A stretch of DNA of 64,000 nt, taken from Streptomyces sp. NBC_01471 (GTDB lineage: Bacteria > Actinomycetota > Actinomycetes > Streptomycetales > Streptomycetaceae). The position numbers were made by a program, and so were the translations under genes. The notes under the pieces were generated by a model that was given only the letters and a program-made list of their open reading frames with translations, ran no database searches and was not told the DNA's origin. The stretch covers positions 3,954,501 through 4,018,500 of the forward strand of contig NZ_CP109450.1 in assembly GCF_041438865.1 (NCBI RefSeq), given 5' to 3'. Of this stretch, positions 25,290-35,429 are shown piece after piece. Every line of letters begins with the position of its first letter. The first letter of the stretch is position 1.

Positions 25290-26563
25290 TTGGAGACGGG
25301 CTCCAGCGTCTCTCGGCCGCCGAGGTAGGGCCGCAGCACCGGCGGGACCCGGACCGAGCCGTCGGCGAGCTGGTGGTTCTCCAGGATCGCCACGATCGTC
25401 CGGGGGACGGCGCAGAGCGTGCCGTTGAGCGTCGACAGCGGCTGGACCTTCTTGCCGTCGCGCATCCGGACCGACAGGCGCCGCGCCTGGAAGCCGTCGC
25501 AGTTGGACGCCGACGTCAGTTCGCGGTACTTGCCCTGCGTCGGGATCCACGCTTCGCAGTCGAACTTCCTGGAGGCCGATGCCCCCAGGTCACCGGTCGC
25601 CACGTCGATCACCTGGAAGGGCAGCTCAAGGCTGGTCAGCCACTGCTTCTCCCACTCCAGGAGCCGCTGGTGCTCGGCGGCCGCGTCGTCGGGGTGGACG
25701 TACGAGAACATCTCGACCTTGTTGAACTGGTGCACCCGGAAAATGCCCCGGGTGTCCTTCCCGTACGTACCGGCCTCGCGGCGGTAGGAGGGCGAGAACC
25801 CCGCGTACCGCAGCGGCAGTTCGCCGGCGTCGATGATCTCGTCCATGTGGTACGCGGCGAGCGGGACCTCGGAGGTGCCGACCAGGTAGTAGTCGTCCTT
25901 CTCCAGGTGGTAGACGTTCTCGGCGGCCTGGCCGAGGAACCCTGTGCCCTCCATGGCGCGCGGGCGGACCAGCGCAGGCGTCAGCATCGGGATGAACCCG
26001 GCCTCGGTGGCCTGCGCGATCGCCGCGTTGACCAGCGCCAGTTCGAGCAGCGCGCCGATGCCCGTCATGTAGTAGAAGCGCGAGCCCGAGACCTTCGCGC
26101 CGCGCTCGGTGTCGATGGCCCGCAGGGCCTCGCCGAGTTCCAGGTGGTCCTTGGGCTCGAAGCCCTCGGCCGCGAAATCGCGGATGGTGCCGTGCGTCTC
26201 CAGGACCGTGAAGTCCTCCTCGCCGCCGACCGGGACGTCGGGGTGGACCAGGTTGCCGAGCTGGAGCAGCAGGCGCTTGGTCTCCTCGTCGGCCTCGTTC
26301 TGCTCGGCGTCGGCAGCCTTGACGGCGGCTGCGAGCTGTCCCGTCTTCTTGAGCAGCTCGGCCTTCTCGTCGCCCGAAGCCTTGGGGATCAGCTTGCCGA
26401 GCGTCTTCTGCTCGGAGCGGAGTTCGTCGAACCGGAGTCCGGACGACCTTCGTCGCTCGTCGGCGGAGAGCAGGGCGTCGACGAGGGCGACGTCCTCTCC
26501 ACGGGCGCGCTGGGAGGCGCGAACACGGTCGGGGTCCTCACGGAGCAGGCGAAGGTCAATCAC
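25286..26563 (-). CDS. serS: Seryl-tRNA synthetase
   Basis: A 425-residue class II aminoacyl-tRNA synthetase charging tRNA-Ser. It starts with the typical MIDLRLLREDPDRVRASQRA, has the long antiparallel coiled-coil arm (~30-105) that grips the long variable arm of tRNA-Ser, motif 2 (FSPSYRREAGTYGKDTRG) and the C-terminal ELTSASNCDGFQARRL with the active-site segment. Length is normal. It is followed by a coupled HAD gene; two tRNA-Ser genes are elsewhere in this window. Confidence 0.98.
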   Translation of the reverse strand: MIDLRLLREDPDRVRASQRARGEDVALVDALLSADERRRSSGLRFDELRSEQKTLGKLIPKASGDEKAELLKKTGQLAAAVKAADAEQNEADEETKRLLLQLGNLVHPDVPVGGEEDFTVLETHGTIRDFAAEGFEPKDHLELGEALRAIDTERGAKVSGSRFYYMTGIGALLELALVNAAIAQATEAGFIPMLTPALVRPRAMEGTGFLGQAAENVYHLEKDDYYLVGTSEVPLAAYHMDEIIDAGELPLRYAGFSPSYRREAGTYGKDTRGIFRVHQFNKVEMFSYVHPDDAAAEHQRLLEWEKQWLTSLELPFQVIDVATGDLGASASRKFDCEAWIPTQGKYRELTSASNCDGFQARRLSVRMRDGKKVQPLSTLNGTLCAVPRTIVAILENHQLADGSVRVPPVLRPYLGGRETLEPVSK

Positions 26564-26810
26564 CCCACCAGGCTACCGTTGCCCGCTTCCCCCACTCGAC
26601 TTGATATTCGCTGCGTCGCATCCGCAGTGACGCTTTGTCCGGATTGATGCACTATCTATGGAATGGTTCGAGTGGTGGGGATATCCCGGCGGTGGCGTCG
26701 CCCGCCCCGCGTGGCCGACGGTCAATAAAGGTGACCGATTCCCCGGAACGAAGCATTCCGGCTGAAACCGTTGACTCATTTCCCGTGTGCCGGGCGGGAC
26801 TTGGGCTTGC

Positions 26811-27118
26811 TTGTCCACAGGGATCCACAGCTCGGATTAGTTATCCACAGGCTGTGTGGGAAATCTGTGGATGGCGAAGAGGATGGTTCCGAAAGCCTCA
26901 CAGGCAACCGACTGTTTGCTGGAATTTCCCCTTCAGGCACCCCGAGGGCACTCATTCAGGGGGGAATTGATCGCTCTAAAGAGTTGATCGACAGAATTGG
27001 GGTGACAGCACCCCACCTGCAGGACTGTGGACGGATGTGCCGTCACTAGGGCGATTTGTCGACCATGTCGTCTTGCCCTGTCGACTTGTCCCCAGGTCGA
27101 GACGAGCCCTGTGGATAA
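26811..27118. promoter_or_regulatory. DnaA-box cluster in the serS-pheA gap
   Basis: Exact or near-exact boxes: TTGTCCACA (26811-26819), TTATCCACA (26841-26849), TGTGGATAA (27110-27118, reverse of TTATCCACA); weaker ones GGATCCACA (26821-26829), TGTGGATGG (26866-26874) and TGTGGACGG (27026-27034). Six sites in 308 bp with mixed orientation, in the longest gene-free stretch of the window. Confidence 0.8.
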
Positions 27119-27160
27119 CTTTTCCGGATTGCGGAAATCAGGACGTACGACGATTACGTG

Positions 27161-27216
27161 CACCGATGACGTAGGACGGACCCGCGTGCGCCGATGACGT
27201 CCGACGGACCCGCGTG
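27161..27216. repeat. 28-bp imperfect direct repeat downstream of pheA
   Basis: Two adjacent 28-bp units (27161-27188 and 27189-27216) differ at three positions; both contain CCGATGACGT and CGGACCCGCGTG. A 10-base remnant of a third unit follows. It ends 30 bp before the pheA stop codon. Confidence 0.75.
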
Positions 27217-27245
27217 AGCCGACGACAGGCCCGGTCGGGTCCCGG

Positions 27246-28181
27246 TCAGACCCGGCCGTCCTCGCTGCGCGCCAGCCAGTCCGACGCCGCCACGAACTCA
27301 GCGTCCGACGTGCCGGACCGCAGTGCCCTCACGTCCTGCGCCGTTACCCCGGCCCGCGGATACGAACCGAGGAACCGCACCTCCGGGCAGCTCCGCTTGA
27401 GCCCCATGAGTGCCTCGCCCACCCGGCGGTCCGAGATGTGGCCCTCCGCGTCGATGGCGAAGCAGTAGTTGCCGATGCCCTCGCCCGTCGGCCGCGACTG
27501 GAGCAGCATCAGGTTGACCCCCCGCACCGCGAACTCCTGAAGGATTTCGAGCAGCGCGCCGGGGTGGTCCTCGCGCTGCCAGACGACCACCGATGTCTTG
27601 TCGGCGCCGGTCGGTGCCGCGGGCCTGGCGGGGCGCCCCACCAGGACGAAGCGCGTCTCGGCGTTCTGTGCGTCATGGATCTCGGTGATCAGCGGTTCGA
27701 GCCCGTACGTGGCGGCGGCGAACTCCCCGGCGAAGGCCGCGTCGTACCGACCTTCCTGTACGAGCCGTGCGCCGTCCGCGTTGGAAGCGGACGACTCCCA
27801 CACTGCCTCGGGGAGGTTCGCCCGCAGCCAGTTCCGTACCTGGGGCTGGGCGACGGGGTGCCCCGTCACCGTCTTCACATCGGTCAGCTTCGTGCCCGGC
27901 CGCACCAGCAGCGCGAACGCGATCGGCAGCAGCACCTCGCGGTAGATCATCAGCGGCTCGCCGCCCGACAGTTCGTCGAGGGTCGCCGTGACGCCGCCCT
28001 CGACGGAGTTCTCGATCGGTACGAGCGCCGCTGCGGCCTCCCCCGTCCGTACCGCGTCGAGCGCGGCCGGTACGGACACCATCGGGACGAGTTCGCGGGT
28101 GGCGGCCTCGGGGAGCGTGCGCAGAGCCGCCTCGGTGAACGTGCCTTCGGGGCCCAGATAGGTGAAGCGAGTGGCTGACAT
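27246..28181 (-). CDS. pheA: Prephenate dehydratase
   Basis: A 311-residue monofunctional enzyme that converts prephenate to phenylpyruvate in phenylalanine synthesis. The N-terminal catalytic domain begins TRFTYLGPEGTFTEAALRTL and includes VPIENSVEGGVTATLDEL; the C-terminal ACT domain (from ~200) holds the phenylalanine-binding ESRP-type motif as LLQSRPTGEGIGNYCF. No chorismate mutase domain is fused, as is usual in actinobacteria. It is the last gene downstream of the copper locus (91 bp after dtpA) but has no functional link with it. Confidence 0.97.
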   Translation of the reverse strand: MSATRFTYLGPEGTFTEAALRTLPEAATRELVPMVSVPAALDAVRTGEAAAALVPIENSVEGGVTATLDELSGGEPLMIYREVLLPIAFALLVRPGTKLTDVKTVTGHPVAQPQVRNWLRANLPEAVWESSASNADGARLVQEGRYDAAFAGEFAAATYGLEPLITEIHDAQNAETRFVLVGRPARPAAPTGADKTSVVVWQREDHPGALLEILQEFAVRGVNLMLLQSRPTGEGIGNYCFAIDAEGHISDRRVGEALMGLKRSCPEVRFLGSYPRAGVTAQDVRALRSGTSDAEFVAASDWLARSEDGRV

Positions 28182-28272
28182 ACGGTCACCCTAATGGGCC
28201 GAACGGCCCGGGTACCGGCGTCCCGGTGGGAGCAACGGACCACCGGCCGGTGCCGGGCCGTTGGCCCCGCGC

Positions 28273-29577
28273 TCAGTGGCCTTCGATGAGGCGCTGGCCC
28301 ACGTACTCGCCGGGTCCGGCCGCCCCGGGTACCGCGAACAGTCCGCTGGCCTCGTGCCGGATGAACGCGGACAGTGCGTCGCCCCGGTCCAGCTTCCGCT
28401 GCACCGGGACGAAGCCCTGTGCCGGATCGGCCTGCCAGCAGACGAAGAGCAGCCCGGCGTCCGGTGTGCCGTCCTGGCCGATCCCGTCGTGGTACGAGAA
28501 GGTGCGGCGCAGCAGTGCGGCACCGCCGTTCTGTTCGGGGGCCGAGATCCGGGCGTGGGCGTTGTCGGGGATGACGAACTTGCCGTCCGGGCCGACCTTG
28601 TCCAGATCCATGGCGGTCGTCTCGGTGCCCCCCGTCAGCGGGGCGCCGTCCTTCTTCCGCCGCCCGATGACCTGCTCCTGCTTCCCCAGCGGGAGCTTCT
28701 CCCAGTCGTCGAGGAGCATCCTGATCCGGCGCACGACGGCGTACGAGCCGCCCGCCATCCACTCCGGCTGCGCGCCCGCGCCCTTGCCGGCGCCCACCGG
28801 GACGAAGATCCGCCGGTCGAAGTCACTCTCCGAGGGCTTGGGGTTCCCCGTCCCGTCGATCTGGCCCATCAGATTGCGGGTGGTCATCGGCTTGGCCGTC
28901 GCGCCGGGCGAGCGGTTGAAACCGTTCATCTGCCAGCGGACCCGGGCCGCCGAACCGGCCTCGTTCTGGAGCGTGCGCAGAGCGTGGAAGGCGACGAGCG
29001 GGTCGTTCGCGCCGATCTGCACCCACAGATCGCCGTTGCTGCGCCTGGCGTCCAGATGGTCGGACGAGAAGTCCGGCAGCGGGTCGAGCTGGGTGGGGCG
29101 CTGCGCGGTCAGTCCCGTACGGCCGAAGAAGGACCGCCCGAAGCCGAAGGTGACTGTCAGGGACGACGGACCCGCGTCGAGCGCGATCCCGGTGTCGTCG
29201 CCGACCGGCTCGCCCGCCATCATCCGCTGCGTACTCGCAGACCAGCGGCGCAGCAGCGCCGCGGCCCGGGTCCGGCCGGCGCCCGCTGCCAGGTCGAAGG
29301 CGATCAGATACCCGGTGGACTGGGCGGGTGTGGTGATGCCCGCCTGGTGCGCGGAGTGTGCGGAGGAGTGCGCGGACCTGGCGGAGCCGCTGCCTCCACC
29401 GGTCTTCCCCGAGCTGCGGAAGGCCACCTCGGTCGAGCCGACCGTCGTCAGTGCGGTCGCCGGATCCGCCTCGGTGGCTGCGCGCACCCCTGCTCCGCCG
29501 GCGGCGCCCACCACGAGGCCGCCCGCGCCCACCGCGCCAGCGGTCCCGAGCAACCGCCTCCTGGAGATGTCGTTCAT
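28273..29577 (-). CDS. dtpA: Dye-decolorizing heme peroxidase, Tat-exported (DtpA/EfeB type)
   Basis: A 434-residue DyP-type peroxidase. The N-terminus carries a twin-arginine signal (SRRRLLGTAGAVGAGG). The catalytic GxxDG motif is present as GQIDGTG (Asp ~241), and the proximal heme His is likely in DNAHARISAPE. In S. lividans the protein encoded at the same position in a sco-ecuC-copCD-dtpA cluster is DtpA, which supports maturation of the copper radical oxidase GlxA and copper-dependent development; gene order here matches. It starts 5 bp after the CopCD stop. A Ser/Ala/His-rich insertion (SARSAHSSAHSAHQ) occurs near residue 65. Confidence 0.94.
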   Translation of the reverse strand: MNDISRRRLLGTAGAVGAGGLVVGAAGGAGVRAATEADPATALTTVGSTEVAFRSSGKTGGGSGSARSAHSSAHSAHQAGITTPAQSTGYLIAFDLAAGAGRTRAAALLRRWSASTQRMMAGEPVGDDTGIALDAGPSSLTVTFGFGRSFFGRTGLTAQRPTQLDPLPDFSSDHLDARRSNGDLWVQIGANDPLVAFHALRTLQNEAGSAARVRWQMNGFNRSPGATAKPMTTRNLMGQIDGTGNPKPSESDFDRRIFVPVGAGKGAGAQPEWMAGGSYAVVRRIRMLLDDWEKLPLGKQEQVIGRRKKDGAPLTGGTETTAMDLDKVGPDGKFVIPDNAHARISAPEQNGGAALLRRTFSYHDGIGQDGTPDAGLLFVCWQADPAQGFVPVQRKLDRGDALSAFIRHEASGLFAVPGAAGPGEYVGQRLIEGH

Positions 29578-29582
29578 GCCTG

Positions 29583-31586
<2,004 letters not shown>

Positions 31587-31598
31587 GGAGTCAGCTCC

Positions 31599-32081
31599 TC
31601 AACTGTGCTGCGGGTTGTAGGTGGGCTGCTTGACGGGAAGTTCGGCCTTGAGCACGCCGCCCTTCTCGAAGTGCAGCTCCACGGTCACCTTCTGGCCTTG
31701 CTTGGGCTGCTTCTTGAGGTGCATGAACATGAGGTGGTTTCCGCCGCGCTCCAGGTCCAGTTCGCCGTGGGCGGGGACCGGGAGTGACTTCACCGAGAGC
31801 ATCTGCTGGTTCTTCGTCGTGTGCATGGTGACGTCGTCGGAGAGTCCGCTGGTGACGGAGGTGAGCCGGTCCGCGGTGGCACCGCTGTTGGTCACGGTCA
31901 CGAACCCCGCGGCCATCCCGCTGCCACCGACCGGCTCGGGCATGAAGGACTCGGTGACCTTCAGCTCGGGCTTGCCCTTGGCCCGGTTGTCGGATGAATC
32001 GGACGAGGAACAGCCCGCCAGCGCCAGGGCCGCAGCGGCGGCTATGGCGCAGACGGCGGTCGCCCGCGTGCCCCGGCTCAC
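31599..32081 (-). CDS. ecuC: Extracellular copper chaperone of the PCu(A)C family (ECuC)
   Basis: A 160-residue lipoprotein with signal peptide and lipobox LALAGC (Cys ~24). The PCu(A)C copper(I) site is visible: His and Met in VTMHTTKNQQMLSV and the HxM of GNHLMFMHLKK. It binds Cu(I) outside the membrane and passes it to Sco or directly to cuproenzymes. GTG at 32081 overlaps the sco stop (GTGA, 32078-32081). Homologous to S. lividans ECuC by position and motif. Confidence 0.93.
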   Translation of the reverse strand: MSRGTRATAVCAIAAAAALALAGCSSSDSSDNRAKGKPELKVTESFMPEPVGGSGMAAGFVTVTNSGATADRLTSVTSGLSDDVTMHTTKNQQMLSVKSLPVPAHGELDLERGGNHLMFMHLKKQPKQGQKVTVELHFEKGGVLKAELPVKQPTYNPQHS

Positions 32082-32758
32082 GGCTTCTCACCCTTGACGA
32101 TCTTCGGGAGGTCCTTCGTGTAGTCCTTGACGGTGGTGTCCTCGCCGTACAGGAGGTAGCCCTTGTCCGTCTTCGGGGAGAAGGCGATGACCTGCGCCCC
32201 GTGCATCGAGACGATCGTGCCGTCCTTCTCCTTGGTGGTCGGGGAGATCCCGATGCCGATCTGGCGGGCCCCCGCCTGGATCTTCTTGAAGTTGCCGGTG
32301 AGCCCGATGAACGACGGGTCCTGCGCCTTCAGCCACTTCCCCAGCTCGGACGGGGTGTCGCGGCCCGGGTCGGTGGTGACGAAGACGACCTGGAGCTTCT
32401 TCTGCTCGTCCTTGGGCAGCGCCTTCTTGGCCACGGCGATGTTGCCCATGGTCAGCGGGCAGATGTCGGGGCAGTGCGTGTAGCCGAAGTAGATCAGCGT
32501 CGGCTTGCCCTTGGTCTCCTTGCGGAAGTCGAACTTCTTGCCGTGCGTGTCCGTGAGGACGAAGTCCGGCTTGGTGAACGGGGTGTCGAGCACCGTCGCC
32601 GCCTGCGTCTTGTTCTGGCCGGAGACGTCGGCCACCGGACTCTTGCCGGAGCTGCCGCCGCTGTCGCTGCCGCAGGCCGCGAGGGAGAAGGCGGCCGCCA
32701 CCGCGAGGGCGGCGGCCGTCAGCGACTTCTTGTACGTGCTGCGTGTCGTGCTGTGCAT
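32078..32758 (-). CDS. sco: Sco/SenC-family copper metallochaperone
   Basis: A 226-residue lipoprotein (lipobox SLAACG) with a thioredoxin fold. The CxxxC copper site is in YFGYTHCPDICPLTMG, and the distal His is probably that of SMHGAQVIAF. Sco delivers copper to the CuA site of cytochrome oxidase and, in Streptomyces, is needed for development on low copper. ATG 32758 is chosen over a TTG 15 bases upstream because signal-peptide character starts there. It is coupled to ecuC downstream. Confidence 0.94.
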   Translation of the reverse strand: MHSTTRSTYKKSLTAAALAVAAAFSLAACGSDSGGSSGKSPVADVSGQNKTQAATVLDTPFTKPDFVLTDTHGKKFDFRKETKGKPTLIYFGYTHCPDICPLTMGNIAVAKKALPKDEQKKLQVVFVTTDPGRDTPSELGKWLKAQDPSFIGLTGNFKKIQAGARQIGIGISPTTKEKDGTIVSMHGAQVIAFSPKTDKGYLLYGEDTTVKDYTKDLPKIVKGEKP

Positions 32759-32796
32759 GGAGGAACGTCCCAAGTGCTGTGGGTGGTAGGGGCCCG

Positions 32797-33606
32797 TCAG
32801 GCGGTACGGCGGCGGCCGGCGAGGACACCGAAGGCGACGCCCGCGATGCCGATGACGATGCCGATGACCCCGAGGATCCTGGCGGTGTTGTCACTGCTGT
32901 CCGAAGACGAGGCGGTGGCGGTCTTGGCGGGCGTGCCGTTGTCGCCCGGTGCGGATGCGGCGCCGGACGCGCTGCCCGGTGTGGCGCCGGCCGTGTCGGC
33001 GGCCGGAGTCAGCTTCAGTACGGGCGCCGGGTTCTGCGGCTCGTCGGCGCCCGGCTTCTGCTCCTCGATCCAGCGCACGACCTCCTTGTTGGAGTACGTC
33101 TGGAGGGCCTTGAAGGTCAGCTGGTCGGTGTTGGTGGGCAGCTGACCGACGGACAGCGGGAACTGCTCGAACTGTCCGGGCTCGATCTTCCCGCCGGTCC
33201 AGGTGACCTTGGAGACGGCCTTGTCGATCTGCTTGCCCTCGATGGTCAGCGGCTTGGGCAGCTTCGACGTGGTGACGTGGACCTTCCAGCCCGGCACGGG
33301 CTCCGGCATCACCGAGGCGAGCGGGTGGTCGGCCGGGAAGTTGACCTCGACCTTGGTGGTCGACGCGTCGTCCCGCTCGTTGGGCACCTTGAACGCGATC
33401 GTCGCGTAGCCGCCCTTGGCCGCGTCGCCCTGCGGCTGGACGGTGACGTGCGCGAAGGCGGTACCGGCGAGCAGCAGGACGGAGGTGGCGGCGACGCCAC
33501 CGACCACGGCGATGCGGCGGGTCATCCCCGGACGGCCGCTGCCCGGACGGGTGCTGGTCTGACGGGTGTTGCCCAGCGGGTTGACGTTCAGCGGGTTGAT
33601 GCTCAT
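32797..33606 (-). CDS. YcnI-like (DUF1775) copper-associated protein
   Basis: A 269-residue protein with an extended 27-residue N-terminal segment, a signal peptide ending in GTAFAHV, a DUF1775 domain in which the mature N-terminal His (AHVTVQPQG) and Trp in VVRWIEEQ are the expected copper(II) site, a Ser/Ala/Gly-rich stalk, and a C-terminal membrane helix (VIGIVIGIAGVAFGVLAG) with an Arg tail. B. subtilis YcnI is the characterised relative. It lies 38 bp before sco, consistent with a copper operon. Confidence 0.93.
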   Translation of the reverse strand: MSINPLNVNPLGNTRQTSTRPGSGRPGMTRRIAVVGGVAATSVLLLAGTAFAHVTVQPQGDAAKGGYATIAFKVPNERDDASTTKVEVNFPADHPLASVMPEPVPGWKVHVTTSKLPKPLTIEGKQIDKAVSKVTWTGGKIEPGQFEQFPLSVGQLPTNTDQLTFKALQTYSNKEVVRWIEEQKPGADEPQNPAPVLKLTPAADTAGATPGSASGAASAPGDNGTPAKTATASSSDSSDNTARILGVIGIVIGIAGVAFGVLAGRRRTA

Positions 33607-33713
33607 ACGGAACACACTCCACGGTGCGAAAGGAAGGGTGGCAGCCCGCGCGCCGGTGCGCGCGGACAGCACGGCACCCGCTCCCGTCGCTTCTCGCGTG
33701 GGGAGGTGCCGCG

Positions 33714-34541
33714 TCAGGCTGCGAACGCGTACGTGGCGGGCGGACCGCGCCTGATCACCGTGTGCTGGAGTGCTTCGCCCGCCGTCCAGAGCGGCGCGGG
33801 GAGAGGGGCGTACCCGGCGCGCGGCCCCTGGGCGGGTGCTCCCGGAAGTCCGGAACGCAAGGCGCGCACCAGCGCGAGCGCGGCGCGCAGATTGCGTACG
33901 AGCGCCCCCTCGGCGACACCGTGCGACTGCCGGGTCAGCCGGTACAGCGCGACCTCGCCACGCCGCAGCACCCAGCCGGTCGCCAGGGCCGCCAGCAGAT
34001 GGCAGAGCACCATGGGAAGGCTCGGCAGCATGCACATGCCCTGCGAGGCCGCGGCCCCCGCCATGTGGTGCGGTGCGGCCTGGGCGGCGCCCGCCGACGG
34101 GTCGATGCCCGCCGCGGTGACGATGCTGTGGGCCCTGGCCGCGCTCAGCGGGGCGGCCCCCGCGCCGCAGACCAGCTTTCCCGCGAGCAGGACCAGGGCG
34201 GACGTGTCGCCCGCGGGCTCGCCCGTCCCGCCCGTTCCGGCGGTGGCGCCCATGGCACCCATCGCCATGGCACCGTCCTGGCCGAGCCCGAACACGGTGT
34301 GCAGCGCGAGCTGACCAGCGGTCAGTGCCGCGGCGATGCCGGGAAGTGAGCGCTCCCGCCCGGCGAAGGGGGCGGCCACGACGAACAGTCCGGCGAATCC
34401 GAGGACCAGCGGCCACCACGGGACGGCCGCACCGGAGGCCAGCGCGTGTCCCACCCCGGCCAGCACGACGCAGACCGCGGTGAAGACCGCGGTCCTCAGG
34501 AGCCGTGGACCGGCTCCGGCGCGTACGGCAGAGGTAAGCAT
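33714..34541 (-). CDS. Integral membrane protein of the copper locus
   Basis: A 275-residue protein with four to five predicted membrane helices, a Met/Gly/Ala-rich loop (AMAMGAMGATAGTGG) and a His/Met segment (APHHMAGAAASQGMCM) that could coordinate copper. I recognise no named family. It is the first gene of the leftward copper cluster, 107 bp before the YcnI-like gene; GC-rich Ala content and loop composition make a copper-uptake accessory role reasonable but unproven. Confidence 0.8.
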   Translation of the reverse strand: MLTSAVRAGAGPRLLRTAVFTAVCVVLAGVGHALASGAAVPWWPLVLGFAGLFVVAAPFAGRERSLPGIAAALTAGQLALHTVFGLGQDGAMAMGAMGATAGTGGTGEPAGDTSALVLLAGKLVCGAGAAPLSAARAHSIVTAAGIDPSAGAAQAAPHHMAGAAASQGMCMLPSLPMVLCHLLAALATGWVLRRGEVALYRLTRQSHGVAEGALVRNLRAALALVRALRSGLPGAPAQGPRAGYAPLPAPLWTAGEALQHTVIRRGPPATYAFAA

Positions 34542-34857
34542 GGCCGAGTCATCATCGCACTGGGCCCGGGGCCCGCATACGGCAGGTCCGGAAGGTCACC
34601 ATCCGTCCCGGTGCTCCCGGCTCCCGCCGAAGGGGGTTCCGTGAAACGCCTGCGACAAGCCCGCGAACACCGGCGATACGCGCCCGCCAGGCCTGCGATA
34701 CGCCGTGCGCCGGGCCTGTGCCGGGCCCCGCAATACACCTGCGCACGGGGTACGCGCGTCCGCCGAATGAGCGTTATCACGTCAAGTGCGTGCTTACGCT
34801 CCCCGTAGCCCGGCAATACGTAACCGTAATGTCGGGCCGCAGCCAGGAGGCTGGAGC
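34542..34857. other. Divergent intergenic region, copper locus and anti-sigma-like gene
   Basis: 316 bp with no gene. Several CGATACGC/GCAATAC-like short repeats lie between 34670 and 34830, and A+T-richer sequence around 34768-34835 probably holds the promoter of the rightward gene. I see no clear CsoR-type copper operator. Confidence 0.5.
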
Positions 34858-35337
34858 ATGAGCATCTGGTGGTCTCTGCATTTGCGGCGCGAAGCCGCGA
34901 GCGTTCCGCTCGCCCGTCGGCTCCTGCTCGATGCCATGGAGACCGCGGGCGTCGACCCCGACATCTCCTTCGATCTGTCCCTCGCGCTCAGCGAAGCCTG
35001 TGCGAACGCGGTAGAGCACGGGGGAACCGGAGGGTCGGGCACCACTTCCCCGGGGTACCGGGTGACGGCGTTCCTGGACGGCGAACGCTGCCGGATCGAG
35101 GTCACCGACTCCGGTCCGGGCTTTCCCGTACGGCAGAAGTGCCGCACCGCGCCGCAGAACGTACTGGCGCACCCGACGGCGCCGGCCGCGACCTGTGCGG
35201 AGAGCGGCCGGGGCCTGGGGCTGATCGCGGAACTCTCCGACCACGCCGATTTCCGCAACAGGCCCGGCCGGGGCGCACTGGTGCGCTTCGACAAGGTCCT
35301 GAAATGGCGCGAGGACGCGCTGCTCAGGGCGTCGTGA
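34858..35337 (+). CDS. ATP-binding anti-sigma-factor-like protein (RsbW/SpoIIAB fold)
   Basis: A 159-residue GHKL ATPase domain. The N-box is ALSEACANAVEH, the G1 region VTDSGPGFPV and the G2 region ESGRGLGLIAELSD. Streptomyces has many such single-domain kinases that phosphorylate anti-anti-sigma proteins and bind sigma factors. ATG 34858 has AGGAGG 8 bases upstream. It has no sigma or anti-anti-sigma gene next to it, but a second paralogue (41523-42116) and a PPM phosphatase (37025-38644) are close. Confidence 0.92.
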   Translation: MSIWWSLHLRREAASVPLARRLLLDAMETAGVDPDISFDLSLALSEACANAVEHGGTGGSGTTSPGYRVTAFLDGERCRIEVTDSGPGFPVRQKCRTAPQNVLAHPTAPAATCAESGRGLGLIAELSDHADFRNRPGRGALVRFDKVLKWREDALLRAS

Positions 35338-35429
35338 CCGCGGGATTCCGCCGTCGCGTGACCGCCCTGCCCTGAGCGGCGCGCCCCGCCCCCGCCGGTG
35401 CGAGTCGACCGGGCCCGCTTCTGCTGGAG

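Larger units (their letters stand above)
26564..27245. other. Gene-free region between serS and pheA with DnaA boxes
   Basis: This 682-bp stretch carries the serS promoter (left end, A+T-richer 26590-26790), scattered DnaA boxes (26811-27118) and a 28-bp direct repeat (27161-27216). Short open frames occur in several phases but none has ribosome-binding sites, Streptomyces codon bias or recognisable similarity, so I regard it as non-coding. Confidence 0.7.

Noticed and set aside
26635..27049. Short open frames in the serS-pheA gap
   Set aside because: No ribosome-binding site, weak codon bias and overlap with DnaA boxes; non-coding is more likely.
28196..28209. GGGCCG/CGGCCC hairpin after dtpA as a terminator
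   Set aside because: The loop would be only two bases and no T run follows; a wider CAACGG/CCGTTG stem nearby is possible but weak.
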